From: Acidobacteriota bacterium
Lineage (GTDB): Bacteria; Acidobacteriota; Terriglobia; UBA7540
Reading direction: 5' to 3'
Assembly: GCA_021784615.1 (NCBI GenBank)
Contig: JAJYHU010000007.1
Coordinates: 1-10,932, forward strand
DNA: 10,932 bases
Under the pieces are notes generated by a model. The model did not search any database. It was given only the letters and a program-made list of their open reading frames with translations, and was not told where the DNA came from. A program made the position numbers and the translations under genes. The number at the start of each line of letters is the position of its first letter. The first letter of the stretch is position 1. Of the stretch, positions 6,494 through 10,932 are shown piece by piece.

Positions 6494-6936
6494 ATGCCCA
6501 CTGAACATTCTCTTCCGGACCGGTCCGTCGTCGTAGGCCGCTGGTTGATCGCGATTGCTGTTATGGCAAGCGCTGTCATGGAACTGGTCGATACGGCGGC
6601 GGCCTGGGGATTTCCGCGGTCACCACGCTGCTGGCGCGCCGGGAACAGTTCCATCAGGACAGGATGGCGGCCCAGGTGACGGCTTTCCGTCCGCTTACGG
6701 CTCCGCTCCTGGCGGAACTCCACGCGCCGCTGGCGCAAGATGGCGTCACCTTTACCGGCGCCGGCCGGCACGCTTTGCAACTCCTTTATGACATCCTGCT
6801 GAAGCAGGCGGCGGTTCTCAGTTACCTCGACGCTTTTCGCTTTCTCACTTTCCTTTTCGTCATCGTTGCGCCGCTCACATGGTTGATGCGCAAGCCGCAC
6901 CACGATGTGGAACCTCGTGCCGAAAAAGCGCCCTAG
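6494..6936 (+). pseudogene. Internally deleted DHA2-family (EmrB/QacA-like) MFS efflux gene
   Basis: The first frame, from ATG 6494, encodes RWLIAIAVMASAVMELVDT at about residues 16-34. This resembles the first transmembrane helix of DHA2 drug:H+ antiporters, whose usual form is close to an ML..FMEVLDT ending. At about 6593-6603 the similarity jumps to another frame (codons at 6595, 6598, 6601 and on), which reads GGGLGISAVTTLLARREQ, then YDILLKQAAVLSYLDAFRFL and a last hydrophobic helix ending LMRKP, with TAG at 6934-6936. That is the C-terminal end of the same family. Intact members have about 500-550 residues; about 35 and 114 remain, so roughly 350-400 codons are missing and the two parts are out of frame. 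The junction lies in a GGC repeat, a likely microhomology deletion site. No ribosome binding site is visible before 6494. A free 90-residue product from ATG 6664 is possible but unlikely to function. Confidence 0.75.
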
Positions 6937-6947
6937 AGAGCGGCGCT
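6927..6947 (+). terminator. Hairpin across the end of the efflux gene remnant
   Basis: AGCGCC (6927-6932) pairs with GGCGCT (6942-6947) around a 9-nt loop that contains the stop codon. No T-run follows, so terminator activity is uncertain. The next 100 or so bases to 7040 are GC-rich and show no gene. Confidence 0.3.
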
Positions 6948-7025
6948 CAGAGGTTCTGGACGCCCGGGTGACGCGGGGCCGGGGGATTCAGATTCACGCT
7001 ACAAAGGGGGCGGGCACACTTTTCA

Positions 7026-7054
7026 TGCAAAAAGTTCCCCGCTTATCGCATAAT
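7026..7054 (+). promoter_or_regulatory. Candidate promoter for the membrane-protein gene, possibly leaderless
   Basis: CATAAT at 7049-7054 matches five of six bases of the -10 consensus and ends 7 bases before the GTG at 7062, which would place the transcript start at or next to the start codon. The -35 position 17 bp upstream is TGCAAA (7026-7031), a poor match. There is no Shine-Dalgarno sequence before 7062, which fits a leaderless mRNA. Confidence 0.35.
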
Positions 7055-7061
7055 TCATAGC

Positions 7062-8564
7062 GTGAAAAAACCCGGCCGCATTTTCGACGGGTTGGCTCTT
7101 GCGGGATTGACGCTGGCCGCCCTGTTGATCCATGGCTATCATTTTGGCATTGAAGATCAGGCCATCTACCTTCCCGCCATTAGAAAGCTCCTTGATCCCG
7201 GCCTTTACCCTCACGATTCCGCGTTCTTCCTGCCGCAAACCAGCGCGACGCTGTTCGGAAACCTGATCGCTTTCCTGGTGCGCTGCACGCACCTTTCGTG
7301 CGCGGCGGTGTTGTTCATTGTTTACCTTCTCTCGGTGTATCTGATTCTGCTCGCCTGCTTGAAATTGAGCCGGCGCCTGTTCCACGAGCCTCACGCCCAT
7401 TGGGCCGCCGTGTGCCTGATCGCGTCGCTATTGACCCTGCCAGTAGCGGGCACGGCCTTATACCTGGTGGATCAATACTTGCACCCGCGGGCGCTGGCAA
7501 CCTTTGCGCTACTATTCGCATTTCTTGGAGCATTCCCTGGTGAAGAACCCGGAGAGCCGGTTGGGAGCGTTCCTCTCTCACCGGGCCGACTCCTTTGGAT
7601 GACGGCCTGGGTGGCGGCGGCTGCCACGGTCCACATCATGATGGCCTTTTATGGCGCCGGGCTTCTGCTTTTCCTGCTCTGGAGGGCGCCGGGCCGAGCC
7701 AAGCCTCCGGCGTCCGCCGCTGCGCTTCCCTTGCACTCGTTATGGGAGCCTGCATCTGCCGGCTGGCGAAAAGCCGCCCGCACTCGTACGGCCGATTATT
7801 TGCTTTTGTGGCATTGGTACGAATGGCTGGGGATTTTGGCCCCTCTGGGCACGCTTGAGGGAATTTCACGGATTGGCCGCCGTTATGCGCTGCCTCGAGT
7901 GGAGCACTTGAGCCGGCGGCTTGCCCTGTTTGGGCTGGCTGGTCTTGCGGCTGCCGTTGTTACCACGATTCCCAAAAGGTTCGAAAGGCTGACTCCTTAT
8001 CAGCCTCTGCGCTGTTTCCACCTGGTGTACTTGCTCCTGTTCCTGATGGTGGGCGGCCTGCTTGGGAAATGGGTCTTAAAGAGGTCCGTGTTCAGGTGGG
8101 TAGCGCTTTTTCTGCCTCTCAGCCTGGGAATGTTTTACGCGCAACTTCAGCTTTTTCCAGGCAGCCCGCATATTGAGTGGCCGGGGGTTCGGGACCCGAA
8201 CCCCTGGGTGCAGGCGTTCGATTGGGTTCGAGGGCATACTCCCAAGGACGCCTATTTCGCCTTGAATCCGCATTTCATGGAATTGCCGGACGAGGATTTC
8301 CATGGATTTCGCGCCATAGCGGAGCGCAGCCGGATGGCGGACGTGGTCAAAGACCCGGGCGTTGTGACGCTTTTCCCCGCCATCGGAAATCGCTGGCTTA
8401 AAGAAGTGACCGCGCTTAAAGGCTGGAAGAAATTTACGGCTGAAGACTTCCGCGGCCTGAAGCGCCGTTTTGGGGTGAACTGGGTGGTGCTGGAACAGCC
8501 CGGAGTGCCGGGCCTCAATTGCCCTTACCAGAACAGCCGCGTCCGAGTCTGCGAGATCCCGTGA
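7062..8564 (+). CDS. Multi-pass membrane protein of unknown function, GT-C glycosyltransferase-like
   Basis: The 500-residue protein has a short basic N-terminus, a first hydrophobic segment (9-27), and then a loop reading GYHFGIEDQAIYLPAIRKLL (25-44) and PGLYPHDSAFF (46-56). An acidic pair (E31-D32) in the first external loop before a run of helices is typical of GT-C enzymes, which move sugars from lipid carriers, and of related uncharacterised families. More hydrophobic segments lie near 62-100, 114-136, 144-158, 178-208, 246-266, 286-303, 317-335 and 345-362. The last roughly 135 residues are a soluble, probably periplasmic domain with Trp- and Arg-rich motifs (AIAERSRMADVV, 418-429). The Pro/Ala-rich stretch at 209-245 looks like a variable loop. 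I do not recognise a named gene; a GT-C-type transferase or a DUF-type membrane protein are both possible. The start is GTG without a ribosome binding site. A terminator overlaps the stop, and no neighbour explains its role. Confidence 0.8.
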   Translation: MKKPGRIFDGLALAGLTLAALLIHGYHFGIEDQAIYLPAIRKLLDPGLYPHDSAFFLPQTSATLFGNLIAFLVRCTHLSCAAVLFIVYLLSVYLILLACLKLSRRLFHEPHAHWAAVCLIASLLTLPVAGTALYLVDQYLHPRALATFALLFAFLGAFPGEEPGEPVGSVPLSPGRLLWMTAWVAAAATVHIMMAFYGAGLLLFLLWRAPGRAKPPASAAALPLHSLWEPASAGWRKAARTRTADYLLLWHWYEWLGILAPLGTLEGISRIGRRYALPRVEHLSRRLALFGLAGLAAAVVTTIPKRFERLTPYQPLRCFHLVYLLLFLMVGGLLGKWVLKRSVFRWVALFLPLSLGMFYAQLQLFPGSPHIEWPGVRDPNPWVQAFDWVRGHTPKDAYFALNPHFMELPDEDFHGFRAIAERSRMADVVKDPGVVTLFPAIGNRWLKEVTALKGWKKFTAEDFRGLKRRFGVNWVVLEQPGVPGLNCPYQNSRVRVCEIP

Positions 8565-8591
8565 GCCGCGGGCCGGGAGTTGTTATTTTTT
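8557..8591 (+). terminator. Intrinsic terminator overlapping the membrane-protein stop codon
   Basis: TCCCG (8557-8561) pairs with CGGGA (8574-8578). An inner GCC (8565-8567) can pair with GGC (8571-8573), and the loop or bulge includes the TGA stop. A T-rich tail follows at 8580-8591, ending in T6. Stem, position and tail together fit an intrinsic terminator separating this gene from ino1. Confidence 0.6.
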
Positions 8592-8739
8592 ATGCGCCGC
8601 CGTGGTGTGCTGGATCGCCCCATTTTGCGCGGTGGCGGCCTGAATCGGGAGTGATGCGAAAGGTTCCGGGCCGTCCCTTGGGTGAAAAGTGATTGCAATT
8701 CCTGTGCGTTTGCCCCAGTATTAGAGTTTTTGGCTAGGG

Positions 8740-8768
8740 AAGATATCTTTTTCTGATTGTTCAGGAGG
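8740..8768 (+). promoter_or_regulatory. 10-bp palindrome and strong ribosome binding site before ino1
   Basis: AAGATATCTT (8740-8749) is a perfect palindrome, 14 bases before AGGAGG (8763-8768), which lies 8 bases before the GTG at 8777. The palindrome could be an operator or chance. TTGCAA (8693-8698) is a possible -35, but its best -10 partner, TATTAG (8719-8724), is 20 bp away, so the promoter is not settled. Confidence 0.35.
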
Positions 8769-8776
8769 ACAAGAAC

Positions 8777-10102
8777 GTGCGCAAGAAGACCGTGGAGATT
8801 GCTCAGCCGAAGGGCAAGCTGGGAATTATGACCTGTGGGATGGGCGCGGTGGCGACCACCTTTTTTGCAGGCGTGGAATCCATTCGCCGCAACCTGGCCA
8901 GTCCTTTTGGCTCGCTCACACAGATGGGAACCATTCGGCTGGGGAAACGCACCGACCGCAAGGCGCCCATGATCAAGGATTTTGTTCCTCTTGCCGGTCT
9001 GGACGACCTGGTTTTCGGAGGGTGGGATATTTTCCCGGACAACTCCTACCAGGCGGCCACCAACGCCGGAGTTCTCAATTCCAAGGACCTTGACGCGGTG
9101 CGCGATTTCCTGGAAGAGATTCGGCCGCTGCCCGGCGTGTTCCAGCGAAAATACGTGAAAAGACTGAATGGGTCGCACGTCAAGCGCGGCAAGACGAAGA
9201 TGGACCTCGCCAAGCAGGTGATGGAGGATATTCAAGCCTTCCAGGCGAACTCGGGCGCTGAGCGCATGGTGATCATCTGGTGCGGCTCGACGGAAATCTT
9301 CATGAAGCCCGGTCCCGTGCACCAGTCGCTCGCGGCGTTTGAGAAAGGCCTGCGGTCGTCGGACCCCGGCATCGCTCCCAGCATGATTTACGCTTACGCC
9401 GCATTGAAGCTGGGCATTCCATTCGCCAACGGCGCTCCCAATCTGACCACGGACATTCCTGCGCTTCAGCAATTGTCCATTGAGAATCGCGCGCCGATTT
9501 GCGGGAAAGACTTCAAGACAGGCCAAACCTTGATGAAAACGATTATTGCGCCCGGATTGAAGGCGCGCATGATCGGACTGAAAGGCTGGTTTTCCACCAA
9601 TATTCTGGGCAACCGCGACGGCGAAGTGCTGGACGATCCGATGTCGTTCCGGACCAAGGAAGAGAGCAAGCTCTCCGTCCTCGAATACATTTTGCAGCCG
9701 GATGTTTATCCCGAGCTTTACAAGGATTTCTACCACAAGGTTCGGATCAATTACTATCCGCCCTCGGGCGACAACAAGGAAGGCTGGGACAATATCGACA
9801 TCTTCGGATGGATGGGTTACCCCATGCAAATCAAGATCGACTTCCTTTGCCGAGACTCGATCCTGGCCGCGCCCATCGTGCTCGATCTCATCCTCTTCAT
9901 GGACCTTGTCCAGCGCTGCCCGGAAATGGCCGGCAAGGGAATCCAGGAGTGGCTGTCCTTCTATTTCAAGAGTCCTATGTGCGCGCCCAACCTTTACCCT
10001 GAGCATGACTTGTTTATCCAGCTCATGAAGCTGAAGAATACGCTGCGACACCTGCGGGGCGAACAGCTTATCACGCACCTGGGCCTTGAGTACTATGACT
10101 GA
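8777..10102 (+). CDS. ino1: Inositol-3-phosphate synthase (myo-inositol-1-phosphate synthase)
   Basis: This NAD-dependent cytoplasmic enzyme (EC 5.5.1.4) converts glucose 6-phosphate to 1D-myo-inositol 3-phosphate, the first step to inositol and inositol lipids. The 441 residues carry a Rossmann dinucleotide motif near the N-terminus (CGMGAVATT, 20-28), VFGGWDIFPDN (79-89), GKDFKTGQT (243-251), the family signature FSTNILGNRDGE (272-283), and HKVRINYYPP then NIDIFGWMGYPM (320-350) with CRDSILAAP (358-366). From memory these blocks match the Bacteroidota inositol-lipid synthase nearly word for word. They differ from the shorter actinobacterial (about 365 residues) and longer eukaryotic (over 500) forms. 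The GTG start has an excellent ribosome binding site. No phosphatase (inositol monophosphatase) or phosphatidylinositol-phosphate synthase gene is in the window, so the end product cannot be read. Confidence 0.95.
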   Translation: MRKKTVEIAQPKGKLGIMTCGMGAVATTFFAGVESIRRNLASPFGSLTQMGTIRLGKRTDRKAPMIKDFVPLAGLDDLVFGGWDIFPDNSYQAATNAGVLNSKDLDAVRDFLEEIRPLPGVFQRKYVKRLNGSHVKRGKTKMDLAKQVMEDIQAFQANSGAERMVIIWCGSTEIFMKPGPVHQSLAAFEKGLRSSDPGIAPSMIYAYAALKLGIPFANGAPNLTTDIPALQQLSIENRAPICGKDFKTGQTLMKTIIAPGLKARMIGLKGWFSTNILGNRDGEVLDDPMSFRTKEESKLSVLEYILQPDVYPELYKDFYHKVRINYYPPSGDNKEGWDNIDIFGWMGYPMQIKIDFLCRDSILAAPIVLDLILFMDLVQRCPEMAGKGIQEWLSFYFKSPMCAPNLYPEHDLFIQLMKLKNTLRHLRGEQLITHLGLEYYD

Positions 10103-10115
10103 GGCGGCGCTGCGT

Positions 10116-10145
10116 TTGGCAAATCCGCGGCGGGGTTCGGATAAT
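10116..10145 (+). promoter_or_regulatory. Candidate sigma-70 promoter for the peptidyl-prolyl isomerase gene
   Basis: TTGGCA (10116-10121) and GATAAT (10140-10145) are separated by 18 bp in the ino1-isomerase gap. Each matches most of the -35 and -10 consensus positions, and the element lies 36 bp before the ATG at 10182. Confidence 0.5.
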
Positions 10146-10181
10146 TAATAAACGACAACTCACAATGTTGGGGCTAGTCCT

Positions 10182-10916
10182 ATGAAAAGATTTTTCCATG
10201 CCACTCTACAGGCAAGCCTGGTTGCGGCGCTGCTTCTGCTGGGCGCCTGCCACAGTGCAAAAGAGAGCCAGGAGAGCCAGCCGAGCGAACAGACCCAGCA
10301 GAGCCAGCCGGCTCAACCGATCCCATCGAGCCAACCGAGCCCGGCCGGGGCCTCGCTGCTGCAGCCGGCGTCGCTCAATGCGCCGGCTCCAGCGACCTAT
10401 CGCGCGAAGTTCGTCACCACCAAGGGCGATTTTGTAATCGAGGTCACTCGCGCCTGGGCGCCCAATGGTGCGGACCGTTTTTATAACCTGGTCAAAAACG
10501 GTTTCTACAATGGAGCAAGCTTCTTCCGCGTGCTGCCCGGGTTCATCGTGCAGTTCGGGATCAGCGCAAAACCCGGCATTTCCGCCGTGTGGCACTCGGC
10601 CACCATCCCGGACGATCCCGTCCGCCAGAGCAACTCTCCCGGCACCGTCACCTTTGCCACGGCCGGCCCAAACACCCGCACCACCCAGGTGTTCATCAAC
10701 CTGGGCGACAACAAGGGGCTCGACTCCCAGGGCTTTGCGCCCTTCGGCAAAGTGGTTGAAGGGATGGACGTCGTCGAAAAGTTTTACAGCGGATACGGCG
10801 AGGGCGCTCCCATGGGTAACGGGCCTGACCAGCAGCGCATTGAAAAAGAAGGCCGCGCCTATTTGACAGCAAGCTTCCCCAAGCTCGATTCCATTAAGTC
10901 CGCCTCGATCATGTGA
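10182..10916 (+). CDS. Cyclophilin-type peptidyl-prolyl cis-trans isomerase, lipoprotein
   Basis: The product catalyses cis-trans isomerisation of Xaa-Pro bonds to help protein folding, here outside the cytoplasm. The 244 residues begin with a lipoprotein signal ending in lipobox LGAC (Cys23). A linker of about 45 residues follows, rich in Ser, Gln and Pro with repeated SQP/SQPS units (28-70). The cyclophilin domain runs from about 73 to 230. The active-site region SFFRVLPGFIVQFG (113-126) supplies the catalytic-type Arg116, Phe121 and Gln124, and TQVFINLGDN (168-177) and GFAPFGKV (184-191) complete the fold signature. The domain is short, as in bacterial PpiA/PpiB. The linker probably spans from the membrane anchor into the periplasm. 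The ribosome binding site is weak (GGGG about 8 bases upstream). A promoter candidate in the 79-bp gap suggests its own transcript. The gene ends 16 bases before the window edge. Confidence 0.93.
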   Translation: MKRFFHATLQASLVAALLLLGACHSAKESQESQPSEQTQQSQPAQPIPSSQPSPAGASLLQPASLNAPAPATYRAKFVTTKGDFVIEVTRAWAPNGADRFYNLVKNGFYNGASFFRVLPGFIVQFGISAKPGISAVWHSATIPDDPVRQSNSPGTVTFATAGPNTRTTQVFINLGDNKGLDSQGFAPFGKVVEGMDVVEKFYSGYGEGAPMGNGPDQQRIEKEGRAYLTASFPKLDSIKSASIM

Positions 10917-10932
10917 GCCGCGCGGCCCGCGC

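Noticed and set aside
6664..6936. Independent 90-residue membrane protein from ATG 6664
   Set aside because: The same frame continues upstream to about 6595 with DHA2 family sequence (LGISAVTTLLARREQ), so this is the tail of a broken larger gene, not a separate small protein.
7650..7911. Possible frameshift in the membrane-protein gene, because other frames are open here
   Set aside because: The annotated frame stays continuous and resumes a convincing membrane segment (LLLWHWYEWLGILAPLG), so the Pro/Ala-rich stretch is better read as a loop.
8525..10078. 517-codon open frame on the minus strand opposite ino1
   Set aside because: The plus-strand frame is a clear Ino1 with all family motifs. 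The antisense translation is rich in His, Arg and Val without domain-like order and is a codon-bias shadow.
10260..10370. Short tandem repeat or CRISPR-like array
   Set aside because: The repeated AGCCAGCCG-like units encode the Ser/Gln/Pro linker of the isomerase lipoprotein; they are in frame and too short and irregular for a CRISPR.
1..10932. tRNA, rRNA, insertion sequence, integrase or phage-defence genes
   Set aside because: None was recognised on either strand. The window looks like core metabolism plus one decayed gene, without mobile-element signatures.

Overview
The window reads as a chromosomal segment from a Gram-negative-type (outer-membrane) bacterium with moderately high GC, with every gene on the plus strand. 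An outer-membrane porin, two lipoproteins, GTG starts and the overall gene style suggest an Acidobacteriota-like soil organism. That placement is an impression from protein style, not a measured assignment.

Bases 1-6347 are a phosphate-acquisition block. It starts inside a beta-barrel porin gene that is cut by the window edge. A regulatory spacer follows, holding four heptamers in an exact 11-bp rhythm, the layout of PhoB/PhoP binding sites. Then come pstS, pstC, pstA, pstB and phoU in canonical order. PstS captures phosphate in the periplasm, PstC and PstA form the channel, PstB hydrolyses ATP, and PhoU links transport to the phosphate-sensing kinase. The kinase and response regulator (PhoR/PhoB or PhoR/PhoP) are not in the window. 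Two long spacers inside the operon (pstS-pstC, 156 bp, and pstA-pstB, about 180 bp) carry hairpins and could set unequal expression of the subunits.

Bases 6348-7061 hold the remains of a drug-efflux transporter gene of the DHA2 (EmrB/QacA-like) MFS family. Its first helix is joined out of frame to its last roughly 110 residues, so about three quarters of the gene is missing. This is a decayed gene or an assembly join.

Bases 7062-10932 hold three apparently unrelated intact genes. They are a 500-residue multi-pass membrane protein of unknown function with a GT-C-glycosyltransferase-like look and a possible leaderless start; an inositol-3-phosphate synthase (ino1) most like the Bacteroidota inositol-lipid type; and a lipoprotein cyclophilin-type peptidyl-prolyl isomerase with an S/Q/P-rich linker.

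I did not find a clearly new system. The items most worth a second look are the Pho-box array, the internally deleted efflux gene, the internal pst spacers with the misleading pstB start, and the uncharacterised membrane protein.
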